64,000 nucleotides of DNA from Cylindrodendrum hubeiense (GCA_014621425.1 JAANBB010000040.1:1-64000); one strand, 5' to 3'. Positions 11,742 to 23,621 are shown, counted from the first letter of the stretch. Notes: generated by a model not told the origin, from the sequence alone. A program made the numbers and translations.

Positions 11742-12698
11742 ATGACACCCAAGGAGCCTGTTGTCTCCCCAGCGACGCCCATGCCTAAAGGGTATGGGTT
11801 CCTGAAGAAGGGCGACGCATATCTGACGGGAAACACTCGCCGCAAAGCGCACACTGCAAAGAAGACGCTTTATGTCGTCACGGAAAAGGGAAAGCCTGTG
11901 GGCCTCCGAGCACCGATATGGATCCTTAAGGAGGTACGCGACGAGGATCGCGCCACGAAGGACAAGCGTCAGAACAACGTCCAAAAACGCGATGACGCGG
12001 CCGAGAAGGAATTCGAGACGGCAATACGGAAAATTTTCCCAGAGATTCCAGAAGAATCTCTTCAGAAGGTCGTCAAGAGGGCGCTGCAGAAGCGGAGTGG
12101 TCGTGTCGGTCGGACAGGACTTATCAGCACAGACGAAAAGGTCAAGCTGGCCGTCTCAGCACACGTTCGGCATTGCCACACTAAATATGACCAACTTGTG
12201 AGAGGGCCGATGAGCAGAGATGACGCTCGGAAAAATATCAAAGGCGAGGCACTGCGGGTACTGGGCCAGTGGAGAGGGACGAAATCGACAAACGAGTCGA
12301 GGAGGAAACGAAAGACCAAGGCGAGGAAGGCCAACGCCGCTAAGCGGACAACTCCAACGAAACCGACAATTCCAACAAAGCCGGCGGTTCCAACAAAGCC
12401 GGCGGTTCCAACAAAGCATGCAGTTCCATCGGCACAACCACCAGCACCTTCGGCCGACAACAAGCAGAATAACCAACAACCTTTCCCACGGAAACGTCAA
12501 AGAATGCCTGCTCGGAGATCACGCCGATTGAATAACCCTGACGACAAGGGTCTGAAAGTCCTAGATGTGTTCTCAGATGATGAGAAGGACTCAAATAATT
12601 CCGGCGAGAGTGCCGAAGATGGGGAGGATGCCTTTCTAGATGATTTCTTGGTGGATGATAGTGAGTATGATCCGGAGTCGGATTGGCATAGTGAGTGA
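11742..12698 (+). CDS. DUF2293 domain protein, probably nuclear
   Basis: Single-exon protein of 318 aa starting at the first ATG (MTPKEPVV). The N-terminal half matches the fungal DUF2293 layout: PKGYGFLKKGDAYLT followed by KKTLYVVTEKGKPVGLRAP, a helical region FPEIPEESLQKVV, then SGRVGRTGLIS and AHVRHCHTKYDQL. The middle is strongly basic (RRKRKTKARK) and includes a proline/lysine repeat (units like TKPAVP) encoded by an 18-nt minisatellite. The C-terminus is acidic (DDEKDS, FLDDFLVDDSEYDPESD). Basic patches suggest nuclear localisation and nucleic-acid contact. The biochemical role of the family is not established, so no function is assigned. Confidence 0.8.
   Translation: MTPKEPVVSPATPMPKGYGFLKKGDAYLTGNTRRKAHTAKKTLYVVTEKGKPVGLRAPIWILKEVRDEDRATKDKRQNNVQKRDDAAEKEFETAIRKIFPEIPEESLQKVVKRALQKRSGRVGRTGLISTDEKVKLAVSAHVRHCHTKYDQLVRGPMSRDDARKNIKGEALRVLGQWRGTKSTNESRRKRKTKARKANAAKRTTPTKPTIPTKPAVPTKPAVPTKHAVPSAQPPAPSADNKQNNQQPFPRKRQRMPARRSRRLNNPDDKGLKVLDVFSDDEKDSNNSGESAEDGEDAFLDDFLVDDSEYDPESDWHSE
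12360..12428 (+). repeat. 18-nt coding minisatellite in the DUF2293 gene
   Basis: About four imperfect copies of an 18-nt unit (ccaacaaagccggcggtt and variants) encode tandem PTKPxxP hexapeptides. The copies keep the reading frame. Confidence 0.8.
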
Positions 12699-14003
12699 GC
12701 TTTGTCTGCCTCACGCTAAAGTGGTCGACTTCACACTATTGCTCTTATTTCCCTTTTAGGTTTTTGCTATGTAAAATACAGGAAATACAATTGCTTCGAT
12801 ATACTCTATAGACCGAGCCCATGTAAATACTCTCCGTGGTAATGTTTAGGGAATGCTCATCCAGGCTTGTATTCGTGGTTGGAAGAGACACCGGTAGCCA
12901 TTGCTGAACTGTACCCATACCTTACATATCCGACCATGGATGATTTTAATAAGAACTTGTAATACATGGCTATGACACGATTGCTGGGACACTGGGGAGC
13001 GCAGACCTTGGACACACAAGATCCAAGAAGACGGAGTGAACTCCCCGCGCGATACATCTCTCCAAGGGTAACCAAACCCAACTATCAAGAAGGGCCGGGA
13101 ATGTCCGAGTAAAAGAAGCAGACCCCTTGCAGGCCTCATTAGCGGCAATACGAAGGTGGGCCATATCCTGGAATCAAGAGGGGATGATACGTACCACATC
13201 AAATCCGGGCAATGATTCCATGGTAGCATGAGATGTTCTAGTTAACTGAACAAGCAGACTAGGTCACAGTATCCGCTAGCGCCGCAGTTACAAGGACAGG
13301 GCCAATATACTGCAATTGCTAGTCCTATGCTCGAGGGCATTGGACGAAGGCGGGCTTGCGTGGTAGATGAGTGACATCTAAAAGGTTGGAAGAACAAACC
13401 ACTGCTGATCTTATTCATACATGGTTGTAAAGGAAACCCTCTGCTACATTCTCCAGGTACTCCTCGCCGTTCTCGGTCTGGGACTCCGGTGTTGACAATT
13501 GCTGTTCATGTTTACCAGTTCATAAGTGAAAGTCAAAAGTGCATCAGTCCCACGTTATATTCAACGGCATTAAGCGGATAGTACGCCGCCGGAAGCTTCT
13601 GTTCACGAGCATTCGGACTAGTAACAACAAACTCCCTGTACAGATCAGCCTCTCTCAAAGGCTCCGTCATCCACAATCGTGGCTTTGCACCTTCCCATCA
13701 CATCGCGTTATATCAATAACTCTGTGCCATCCATCATATCAAATGCTCCCGAGCTGATAGAAGCGCTTGTGCTGCGCCTATGTAGATGCAAAACAATGTT
13801 CCCGAACAACGCCATGGGGACAAGTGCCCGCCAAAAATAACCAGTCCATAGCATGCGCCGTTGCCAAAGTATTGACATGAATGTGAAAACAGCTTCTCAA
13901 GATCCACTGCATCGTTCAGGATAAACATCGCCTGGTAATCATCCAGGACTTGCGCCATGCCCCATTGCCGTCAAAAAAAATCGTCATTTCGTATTCGAGT
14001 TGT
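12699..14003. other. Convergent intergenic region, no gene seen
   Basis: 1.3 kb between the DUF2293 stop and the SYLF gene stop. Several short frames exist on the minus strand around 12.85-13.2 kb, but none shows a recognisable motif, splice support or codon bias. Treated as 3' flanks. Confidence 0.45.
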
Positions 14004-16449
14004 CTATGCAACCTTAATTGTGTTGGTTGCGTTGGGTGTCGCTTCCGATCCCATCTTTTCTAGTTCGTCGTACTTCTCCGCCTTGCGGGGAGTCTCGTCC
14101 TCGGCAACATCATCAATAACCGAGTAAGGTCGGTCCGAAGTAGGGGTGGCCAGTGAGGATCCATCCAAACTCCACTGGTCCTCGTTGGCACCAGCGTAGA
14201 TGGACGATGAGCGCTTCTTTGAGAGCGAGTCCGAGCTATCCGAGTGCTCGAGCTGGGGCACGCTCAAGGAAGGTTCTTGGTCTTTGGAGGTCTTTGTTTC
14301 AATGGGTCGTGCTTCGATCTTGGCGTCGTCGGTCTTTGTTTCTTCCTTGGGTTTGATGGCATCAGTCTTGGGTTCCTCCGCTGCGAGGAAGAACTCGGCC
14401 TCGGAGTCGGACTTGTCCTCATCAGAATTAACCGATGCGGGCTTCGTCTTCTCAACCTTGGCCGAGACAATCTTGACCTCGATGGGCTTGAGGAAAGGCG
14501 AAGACCTGGCCTTGGATTGGCTCTCATCATCCGACTTGATCTCGCTATCGTCGAAGTCCTGTCGGAGAGGACTCTTAAGGTGGCTGACGTCGCCGATTTC
14601 CGTCTTACTCGACCGAGACGTCCTAGCAGGGCTCCTCATGGGCAGCGGGGGAGGGATCCTCTTGGGGATTGTCACCATGTTGCCTTTAACATGAACCACC
14701 CGCGAGGCAACCGCCTGTGTCCTTGCCGGTTGCACAGCTGCCACTTCGAACACCACAGGCTCCTCTTCGTCATCTTCGGATACGTCCAGCTCATCGTCGT
14801 TCTCTGTGTCACGACTAGTCTTGTCGTTTTCGTCATTATCGTAGTTGCTCGAGGCCTCATCACTATCATCTGTTGACGAAGCCTGATCAACCTTCGGGGC
14901 GTCATGCTTCAGTGCGTCATTCTTCAGGGTATCATGTTCCACTGCAGTGCTACCCTCACTGGTTGCACTGACGGGGGTGTGAGGTCCACTGATGTTTCTC
15001 AAAGGCGTCAAGTCGACCTTTGTGTAATCCACTTCCTCCTCCTCTTCTGTAACCTCGGGAATTTGTGTCGGAGAGGATCGACCGTACCCGTCCTCACTCC
15101 GGCCGGGGCTTGGTGATGTCTCGGGAGTGGTCCCGACATCAGTTTGTGTTCCCGCATCTGTCATTTGGCTCTTGACCGTGCGAGCTGACATGAAGCTTCC
15201 GCGGTTGCTCTTCGTGACATAGGTATCTATGCTCTGTCTGTTGAACTTGGAGAAGGCTGGACTGGTCGGAGCTGGGTTAAAATCGAACTGGCTGCTGGTT
15301 GGTCGTAGCCGAGATCCAGCCTCTCTGATCTCGAGGCCAGCCATCTCCAAAGCCAAGACTCCGTATGGATCAGGATCATCGAGGCTAGGGATACCGAACG
15401 CATTGCGGGGCGAGACAGGCGTTGATGACTGGGGAGTTGCAATCATTGCATCACCCGGTGCAGGCTCGATAGCAATCTTGTCAATGACGACTGAGTCATA
15501 GTCTGTCCTTCCCTCGGCCATCTTAATGACCTCGAAGAGGGGCCTTGTCTCCTCGACATTTCGTGACACATTTCCAGCGAGAATGTCCATTTGCGAAACG
15601 GAGCTCGCGTAGAAACGCTCATTTTCATTACCTCTCTCAGCCAAAATACAGCCGTTTAGGTTGACTGACTGAGATTGGCCGCGCGCCTTCATATATGTGA
15701 GAACAGTATTGCCCAAGTCTTTCCATCTGATATGTGACTCGTCTGAATCGAGGGAAACTAGAGGGCCACTGGTCAAACCGACATCCTCGCCAAGAGTTAC
15801 TCGCGGCTTGGTGATCGACTCAAGTGCAGCGAGGTTGTTGATGACAAGGACACAGTCGTAAATGTCGACACCGATAATGAAGCTGAGGGTGGGTGTATGT
15901 AGCATGATGCCAGATGGCGGCGACCAAGTGCCGTCGGATTTGCGAGCGATCAAGATACCTGAACCACCCGAGCCCGTCATCCACAGACCGCTGCGCATAC
16001 AGGTGAAGATTGCGATTCCAGCGGCATTCTGAATGATGCGCCGGGGAATCTTTTTCGTTATTTGAATTGGTGTTTGGGGTTCGTCGGAGAGAGGTTGGTC
16101 CTCGTTATCTTCTACTGGTGCGAGGTATCCATCGGCTGAGAGTTTGTTAGCAGCAACGGCGGCGTTAGGCAATCAAAGACTCACTAGAAAAGGACTTGAG
16201 GATACGGGCGGCCTTGTCGCATTCTCCATCGAGAGCCGCCGGCCAGAAGGTTTCGCGCTGTATCCGCCCGTTGAGATTGATCCGGGCATTGGCATTTGCG
16301 GCAGCGGTGTTGATCTTGGCCAGGGCGCTGGTTGACGAGATGGAGGAAGGGCCTGTGCTAGTGCGGTTAGAGGACCAGCCGAATAAGCCATTGCGAGTGC
16401 CCGACGTCCTCTTGTCCCACGCGGGGAGGAAGCCGGAAACACGCTGCAT
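14004..16449 (-). CDS. SYLF (Ysc84-type) domain protein (2 exons; N-terminus uncertain)
   Basis: Relative of yeast Ysc84/Lsb3 and human SH3YL1, whose SYLF domain binds phosphoinositides and F-actin in endocytosis. Exons are 16449-16185 and 16135-14004, giving about 798 aa. The SYLF domain spans roughly residues 70-300: FWPAALDGECDKAARILKSF at the splice junction, IIQNAAGIAIFTCMRSGLWM, GSGGSGILIARK, SPPSGIMLHT, GVDIYDCVLVINN and ERGNENERFYA. The remaining C-terminal 450 residues are acidic, Ser/Pro-rich and low complexity, with PPPLPMRSP that could bind SH3 domains. No SH3 domain is seen. The start at MQRVSGFLPAWDKR fits fungal homologues. However, the frame stays open upstream to about 17094 and could join a further Ala/Thr-rich exon at 17.53-17.97 kb. 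Confidence 0.85.
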
Positions 16450-17972
16450 GGTCAGCCGTCTTGTCTCTCCGTCGCCTCTGTGTTGGCCGGGCGGGGGCAC
16501 GACAGAGAGGACGGGGAGAGACGGGGGTTGCCGTATGCCAGTAGCAGTGGATGCGTTGTTGCTGAGGTCGACGTTGTTGTTGCTCCTGTAGCTGTGTCTA
16601 TTGAAGCTCGCTCTAAATGAGGGAAGAGGAGGCGATGGCGGAAGTGGTGATGATGATGATGATGCTGTTGCTGTTGTTGTTGTTGCTGTGGTGGAAGTTG
16701 GGTTCGTGACCGTCAGTGTCCGGGAAGGTGCGGAGACGGCGGGAGAAAAGTTGGAGGATGACGATGGTGTGATGACGGAGGCGGAAGCAGAAGCGACGGT
16801 GTTGTAGTCGGGGGGGCACGGAGACGGGAAGGCAGGCTTCAAGGCGCTACTAGTCGAGATGGTGTAGGCCGGGGCCCGGAATCCCTGGGAGTGGCAGAGG
16901 GAGAGGCCGTGGCGGTCGCGGTCGTGGCCGTTGGCTTGATGGGCTCCAGCGTTGGGTCGGGCGCAGAGGTTGGCGCTGTGACCGGCGCTCGCACTGGCAT
17001 GAGATGGACTCGGCGAGATCGAGGGAGATGGCGAGGGAGAGGGAGAGGGAGAGGAAAAAGAAGGAGGATGAGGCTGGAGCTGCGGCAAGACGATATACTA
17101 GCGGCAGCAACGGTTAGAACCTGTAGTGACGTGTGCCATATGCCATGGAGCAATGGAGGTCATGGGGACCTGGGACCTGGGACCTGGGAGGAGCAAGTGG
17201 AAGTAGTGTGGAGAGGGGGAGAAGCGATCGGCCAGCCACCCCCAGCACGCAGACAGGCAGAGCAAGAGAGCGAAAGTGTGTGCGTGCGTGACCCTGCTGG
17301 GCGAGGTGGGAGCCGCTCGGAGGGTGGGAACGGAGGGTGGGCTCAGTTCAGGTACGGCGTAGGCAAAGGCCAGGATGGGATGGGACGACAAGGGGAAAAC
17401 TGGGGAGCCCGAGGGCGGAGTACGTAGTAGGTGGGTAGGGCAGGGGAGGGGGGCCGAGTGATGGAGTTGGAGCGCTGTTAGGGGGATAGTGCAGCGAGGG
17501 AAGAATGAGCGAGACGGGACATACCGATGGCGACGATGGTCTTCCCGAGGAGAATGGCGACGAGGTCGTCCTCGTGGCTGGGCCGTCCACCCCGAGCTTG
17601 CTGTTGCGCCTGCTGTTCCTTTTGTTGCCGCTGGCCAGCGTGGCCATGGCTCGAATTGCCTTGTTGTTGGAGCTCAGGCTGATGCTGGACCTCTTCCCGG
17701 CGCCCGCAGTGGTAGCGGCCGTAGCGGCCGTGGCGGTCGTAGTGGTCGCAGTGGTCGTAGTCGCCGAGCGAGCTCTGACCGTCGTCGCAACAGGCTCCAT
17801 CCCGCCGGTCCTGGTCCCTGGGAGTTGCGCCTCCGCACCAGGCGTCATTAGAGCGTTGAACCAGCTAGACTTTCGTCGCGCGCGTGCCACTGCGCCAGTG
17901 GTTGTGCTGTTAGCTTTGGGCGTAATTGGCGGCGGGGGCGGGTTCCAAGGTTCTGGGTTGCGCAACGTGCAC
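16450..17972 (-). other. Low-complexity 5' leader or possible upstream exons of the SYLF gene
   Basis: Read leftward, the frame of the SYLF gene stays open from 16449 back to about 17094 as a Ser/Pro-rich sequence. A plausible intron (gtatgt donor at 17525-17526, acceptor ctaaccgttgctgccgctag ending about 17098) would join it in phase to another open Ala/Thr/Ser-rich segment reaching about 17970. No ATG has clear support at the far end. The sequence is repetitive (GGGAGA runs, GAT/GTT runs, three copies of gggacct near 17165-17188). A long 5' leader is the simpler reading. Confidence 0.3.
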
Positions 17973-18157
17973 TATCACAGTGGGATGCAGGCAATGCAAC
18001 CCACGCAAAGGTACGGAGCACACCCTGCGTCGGTATGTACCGCCATGCCAACCTGGTGGGCTAGCAAGTGACAGGAATCCTGCACAAGGGACCGGGTATT
18101 GGTCCGTATCGTGCAATCAAATTGCAAGATGGGATGAATGGGAAGAGAGAGTGGAAT

Positions 18158-18194
18158 AAAGAAAGAAAGAAAGAAAAGAACGAAAGAAAGAAAC
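18158..18194. repeat. (GAAA)n microsatellite
   Basis: Run of imperfect aaag units visible directly in intergenic DNA. Confidence 0.85.
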
Positions 18195-20900
18195 AAGGAA
18201 AAAAGTAAGCGAAAGTATCAACATACCCTCTCCCATGGCCATCCTCGAATACGTCTTCTTTCTTCTTGGACCCTGCAGGGCCTCTTCTAGGCTTTCTTTT
18301 TGTGACTACTGTACTCCGTACCCGCCGCCGCCCTCACCATCGAGGCCGGCGTATACGTCAAAGATGGCGGGACGAACGAACTAGGCGGGTGCACCGTGTT
18401 GGAGGAAGAAAGACGCAGACTCGGCAGAGCACTGCTGCAAAAGCAAAAATGAATCCACCCACACACCAAGCTGGGAAAAAGAATATGCAAGGAAAAGGAA
18501 ACCCTCAAACAAAGCAGGAGTCGGGGTTTGTGTATACATCAGTTGCGGCGACAGAATAACCGCGTTCGCTCTCGATCCTCCCATTCCCCCGTTCCCGTGT
18601 CTGATATCCCTCTCATGGCCTCTGCCATTCTGTGATAAGCGCCCCTTCCTTTCCCACCAGGCACGCAGCCCGTGTTGTATCTAATATCCCCATGTCTCCC
18701 CCGTGATCTTCATGCTTAGGTGATTTGTCTCTGGCTGCTCAGCGGCACAACCGGCGTGAACAAGACGGCGAGCGCAGGCACCTCCCGTCTCGTTCCGCAA
18801 CTTGATCCATGCGCCAACGCTCCAATTTACTACGTAGTACAGGCAATGCAGCACAGGCGAAACTAGAATAGTGATAAAACAAGAAAAATAGGTCTGTTCT
18901 TCCTCAACGGTAGGCCTGGAATGCAAGCCCGGGGATAGGAGAGAGGAGTCCCCGAGATGGACCTGCGTATGCTGACGGGGTCTGCGAGCCCCTACCGGCA
19001 GCAACTCCGGGAAGAAGACGTTTCAAATCATGCCCAGGATGGTATCAATCCGACGTTGTAGTCTCGGCGGCAAGAAAAGTCTATTTCCCGCGCTGATCAC
19101 CCCTAGACGCTTCTTCGGGGATGGAGAAACCCTGACTCGAAGGCTTGGAGGCTCAAAGGCACAGAGGCTCAAAGACTCCTCAAAGACTCAAAGGCTCCAT
19201 TTCGTCTCCCGCGCTTCCTCATCTTTCTCGACTAATAAGATGGCGCCGTCTCTACGAAACCCAAAACCCACGTCTTGACAGAAAAGTGGTCTGACGACAG
19301 AACTGACTAGCTCTACCGTTGGAACTAAAGAAGTTCGTTCGCTGTGGCCGGCGCTTTCGCCTCCCTCCCCTCGGAGCCACACCGTTGCTCCCGAGTCCCG
19401 CCCCGCAGGCAAAGTGCGCCAGCCAGTTCATGTCACACCCGCCGCGAAGCAGGGACATCCATCCCATCTCGTCCGGATCCCAATCCCAGAAAGCTCCATA
19501 ACCACATGCCGCGGGAAATTCAAGCCCCTTGTCAGATTGGCGCGGTCGCCTTCTGTGTTTAGGTAGTCAATGTACATCTATAGTGCAGAGGGACGAACGC
19601 GCAGTCGGCACTTCGTGCATTCCGAAGAGAACCCGTCGGACCAGACTCAATCGCCACCATTCGCGGCCTGCCCTTTTTTTTTTTTAACATTCCAGTCGGG
19701 AAAGCCATTCAAGGGGTAAAAAGCCACCATGAGCATCCGAGGCGCGCAGGCAGGCAGGCAAGGCAGGCAAAGCAGGAAAGGAGAAAATACCAATGCCTCT
19801 TTCTTTTCCTGCTTGCCCTCTATTCCTCGGTTTCCGAAATTAGCTACTCGCCATGGATTGATTCAGGATTACCGGGCCCAGCTCCCAGGGCCGATGCTCC
19901 GCGCGCGGGCCCATCAAGATGGATACGGAGTCGATGATGTGTTAGGCCCCAGGGAGCAATACGTCGATCAGGGTCCCTGTCCTTGCTAGTACCTTGTTGT
20001 TGTTTTTGCAACGAAGCATCAGTCGGAGACGGGCGCGCGGACCCCGAGTGACGGCTTACCGTTCGCATGGTGGCAATGCGTTTTGTTGTTATTGGCACAT
20101 TGCCAATTTGTACGTAGTATGCAGTTGTGTTCATCTCATCTCTCCTGCAGCAGGTTATTTTATGATTAATTACTTCCTTCTCCTTGCATGCTGCAGGTGA
20201 ATTAGTTGCAGCGTGCGTCCGCCGACATATCCATGTCCCTCCCGCCTGCATATTATCCATTTGCTCAGTCGGCGATAACTGCCAGCCGCTTCTGCTCTCG
20301 AGTTTCTCGTTAGTTATTCCTCTCAATATTATCCCGCTATTGAGCCTCCCTCCCCTCCAAGCCCTCTTTACGCAGCAGCTATTTCCGTAGACGCACACGC
20401 CATCAGGCGCAACGTCCGCCCCCTACCCTACCCACTGAATCTCCCCATCATTCCAGCTCAGCCCCAACCAGGAATGCCCTCGCAGCAGGGATGACGCCGG
20501 TTCCCGCAATATCCAAGGGCACCCCTCGTCAGCGCTGACCTCGTCGCCAAATTGCCGCCCTGCCAATGAGAGGAGGGGCATGCGCTGTGGAGAGAGCTTT
20601 CTCCGAAGCTCTTCGTAGCTGGTCTATTGCACTACCGCCCTGGTGGCGGCCCCGGCATCTTCCTTGGCGCGCTGCATCATTCATTATGTTGCATGGCAAC
20701 ATCTCTTGTTTTCTGGTAACTGATTATTGTTGTCGCATTTCCCAGTTGAGATGCGTTGCATCAATTCCTCAAGCTATGACAATCTCAGTTAGCAAGCTGG
20801 AAGCGCTGGTTTTCGGATCGCTCATTTGGCCATCCCAACCAGGGCTCTTACGAAATGCTGCTTCAAAGATTCACTCACTGGTCACTGATCACACACACGG

Positions 20901-20940
20901 AGTCACGCAGCCACGCACAGTCACGCACAGTCACGCACTG
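20901..20940. repeat. Short tandem repeat, gtcacgcac-type units
   Basis: About four imperfect 9-10 bp units (agtcacgcag, ccacgcac, agtcacgcac, agtcacgcac) in tandem. Confidence 0.75.
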
Positions 20941-21419
20941 AGACCGACAACTAAAAGCAAATTCATGACCCGTTTTTGTCCTTTCTTCCGTTTTAGCCTT
21001 CCCACGTCTCTGACATGTCTCTGACATGTCTCATTCTTTTTCATCACGATGATCGTCGGCGTGTCCAATGTCTCATGCCTCCGACCCATCCTCTCCAATC
21101 GACAAATAATCCCTTTCACACCAAGCACGCCTCTCCAAGAAATGAATCTGAAGCCCGAATCCCCCCCTCCGACGCCGCGACGCCGCAAACAACGCCAAAA
21201 TGGCATAAGCCCCAAACTCCGGGCTTCCGGTCCAGTACATCCCGAGCAAGCCGCGTCTGCGTGGGGAACTGGGGCTGTCGCGGGAGGCCGCTGAGGTTGG
21301 AATGATTGAAAGCCATGCTTATTTGCGCGAACGACGAAAGCCAGGTCGTGCTCTCATCTCAAGTCCCAAGTTCACAGCGGCTGGCAAATACTCTGCTGAT
21401 CAACACTACAGGCGCTTCT

Positions 21420-21935
21420 TCAAGTCCCCAACCCCATCTCCAAGCCACCCCCGACAGACCCTACGGCACCCTCGGCCACATCTGTTCACACAAGAGGTCA
21501 GCTGTCATGTTTTCTCATCCACGATGTCTCACATCATGTCTTCTCTCCCCCGCAGCCCGAAAGCCAAGGTAGTCAGTCAACTTGGATGCTCGTTAGCCAC
21601 TTACCACTTGTCTTGTCGCCCATCGCTTTCAATCCTTCTTTCCCCTGGACTTGCTTTAGTGCCGCCTCCGCCTTGGCCTTTGCTATGTAAGCCCTGTGAC
21701 ATGTCTCAGCATTTGCCTCATAGCGTGTGGCTTGCAGCACACGGGGAACCCCCATCTCGTTGCTTTTCCCCAATATTTGCTGCCGTGCCGCGAGTTTCGG
21801 GTATGCATCGCTCACTCACCCGATAGCATTGATAACAGGATCAAGGTGGCCATTCTGATATGACCAATAGCCGGCAGCGGCGACAGTGGCCAGGATGACC
21901 AGGGTCGCCAGGATCGATGCCAATGTGGAGTCCAT
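21420..21935 (-). CDS. Small single-pass membrane protein, 88 aa (3 exons)
   Basis: Not recognised by name. Exons 21935-21820, 21693-21605 and 21481-21420 are joined by two GT-AG introns (gtgagt and gtaagt donors, acceptors after gtcacag and gtgaacag). The phases match perfectly and the frame stays open only when spliced. The product starts MDSTLASILATLVILATVAA, a hydrophobic N-terminal helix. It continues with a YWSYQNGHLDPVINAIG segment, then a Lys/Ala-rich amphipathic stretch (KAKAEAALKQ), and ends in a Gly-rich tail. The GHLDP...IG...KAKAEA pattern recalls small conserved fungal proteins of unknown role, from memory rather than a search. An in-frame stop lies upstream of the chosen ATG. 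Exon 3 is the least certain. Confidence 0.6.
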
Positions 21936-22433
21936 TCCGATGGCCGAAGTAACGTTGATGTTGAGGTAATTCGTGATTTGCTACGGTGTCGACGGGGCCA
22001 GATTATCTCTTTCTTGTCTCTCACGGTTTAATTTTTAAAGAAGAGATCCAAATCAAAGAATTATATCTTCTTTCTACCTCGTTAACGACAGACTCGTTGC
22101 TTTATACTCACGCATCGGTCGGGTCGAAGAGTGACGTGCCATCGAGAAACCTGTTTGGATTGGCAGGGATCACTGTACAGTATGTCATCGAGCACCGCCA
22201 TTTGTCCGTCACATCACCCGTTTGCCACGTCGTTGCCCTGTTTTCAGGCCTGATTAGATACATGATCCTGAGTTGGCCGTCAGACTACAATGTGTTGTCG
22301 TCATATTCGCATCGTCATCCATTTTGGCGGACGCCACGCCATGCACTGAAGTGTCAGTGTAACAAATTGTATTTCGATGCGCGCAATATGTGCGAGCGAA
22401 TACTCGCAAATTCATATGTCTTCAATGCAGCCA
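21936..22433. other. Intergenic region, no gene seen
   Basis: About 0.5 kb between the small membrane protein gene start and the 3' end of the F-box gene. It contains only short frames and presumably the promoter of the small gene. Confidence 0.5.
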
Positions 22434-23621
22434 TCAGTTCTTCCACTGAAGGCAAGGACAATCACCACCCGCCAGAATATACGTCTCTATCTCAGAACCT
22501 TGCACATCATATGTCAACCAACCTCCATCACCAGATATCCGGGTATATTGATGATCGTGTTGCCCATACATCTGTTCGAATAGGCCACTGATATGAACTT
22601 TGATCAAACTTGTTAGTTGTTGGCTCATCAGTTCAAAAACCAGCTCCCACGTCGAATTGCTAGGAGCCACCCCTCGCATAGACCGCAAGCTGATGTGCTT
22701 GACTTTTGAGCTGTTCAACGCCAGAAAGGATGCCAAATGATCTAGACTGAGAGCCATCTTCGAGAGCTCGAGGTGTTCTAGATGTTCAAGATGAGTGTTT
22801 GGGAGGAACTGCCCATCTCTTGGGCTCCATAGCTGTCGAAATGCGTGTAATTGGAGCTCGACAAGAAGAGGCATCAGCAAGATGAAGCTCTCGAGCTTGT
22901 CCTCTTGAGCAGCCCCATTACCATCAAGTCCCAATATCAGGTGTTTGATAGACCCAAAGCTGGTTTGAGCCTGGGCATCCAGAGAAGAGGGAAGGGGTAA
23001 CCTCCGATACTCTATCGGCTGGATTGTCAGGCTGTTCAAAGGCACATTGCGCGCCTTCAAGACATCGAGGATGGTACGCTGGATATGGAAAGTTTCGTCC
23101 CCGGCCAGGTGTACCGATGTCTCGGCATCAAACCATCCTTTGACAGCTTTGACTGTCCATGGACACTCTGTCCACGTCAGACAGACGGACTCCAGATTTG
23201 CGAGCCGCCACAAAGCCGACTCAACGCGGGTGACGTTCAAATGGGGATTATTGGCGCCAGACCTCTGATGGTCAAAGTAATCGTCCCAGTTCTTGAGGTG
23301 TCCTTCTCTCCCCCAATAATATACATAGTCTCTTTGGATCTCATAATCGTCGATTCGCGCCAAGTAAAACTTGACGGACCGGATACGACTCGTCAACTCT
23401 GGCTGCTGGGACAAATGCGAGAGTCGTCGTGCGTCTGCCCTGAAAGGGAAGCCCACAAATTCTTCTAGAGCAAGTTGTCGGCGTACAACCCGAGCTATGA
23501 ATTTAGAGCAAAGTCGGAAGTGTTTGAAGTCCCGTGAGCTGAGACGCGATGCGATAGACTCGATCAACTCGTTAGGCAGCAACTCAAGGGCAGAGCGCTG
23601 AGAGGTGCTGGTATCAGACAT
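22434..23621 (-). CDS. F-box protein with leucine-rich C-terminal region
   Basis: Single-exon gene of 395 aa. Residues about 12-50 form an F-box (LELLPNELIESIASRL, then RDFKHFRLCSKFIARVV), the segment that binds Skp1 in SCF ubiquitin ligases. The rest contains irregular leucine-rich strands (LNSLTIQPI, IKHLILGLDG, LEHLEHLELSKMALSLDHLASFL, VKHISLRSM) typical of fungal F-box/LRR-like adaptors that pick substrates. Fungal F-box proteins of this type are numerous and fast evolving. No further domain identifies the target. The ATG at 23619-23621 is the first in frame and sits just before the F-box, as usual. Confidence 0.8.
   Translation of the reverse strand: MSDTSTSQRSALELLPNELIESIASRLSSRDFKHFRLCSKFIARVVRRQLALEEFVGFPFRADARRLSHLSQQPELTSRIRSVKFYLARIDDYEIQRDYVYYWGREGHLKNWDDYFDHQRSGANNPHLNVTRVESALWRLANLESVCLTWTECPWTVKAVKGWFDAETSVHLAGDETFHIQRTILDVLKARNVPLNSLTIQPIEYRRLPLPSSLDAQAQTSFGSIKHLILGLDGNGAAQEDKLESFILLMPLLVELQLHAFRQLWSPRDGQFLPNTHLEHLEHLELSKMALSLDHLASFLALNSSKVKHISLRSMRGVAPSNSTWELVFELMSQQLTSLIKVHISGLFEQMYGQHDHQYTRISGDGGWLTYDVQGSEIETYILAGGDCPCLQWKN

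Larger units (their letters stand above)
17973..21419. other. Gene-poor region with simple repeats
   Basis: About 3.4 kb without a gene I can support. It holds a (GAAA)n run near 18158-18194, TACGTAGTA motifs at 18831 and 20111 (the first inside a 12 bp palindrome, 18828-18839), tandem gtcacgcac units at 20901-20939, and a doubled gtctctgacat unit at 21006-21032. A short plus-strand frame at 21049-21294 is Pro/Arg-rich but has no other support. Confidence 0.4.

Noticed and set aside
14153..14876. Frames opposite the SYLF gene C-terminal region
   Set aside because: They arise antisense to the acidic Ser/Asp/Glu-rich coding region and have no independent support.
17505..18071. 188-codon plus-strand frame with Val/Ala-rich hydrophobic runs
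   Set aside because: Antisense to a GTC/GCG-type repeat; the hydrophobic runs are a by-product of tandem triplets, not membrane helices.
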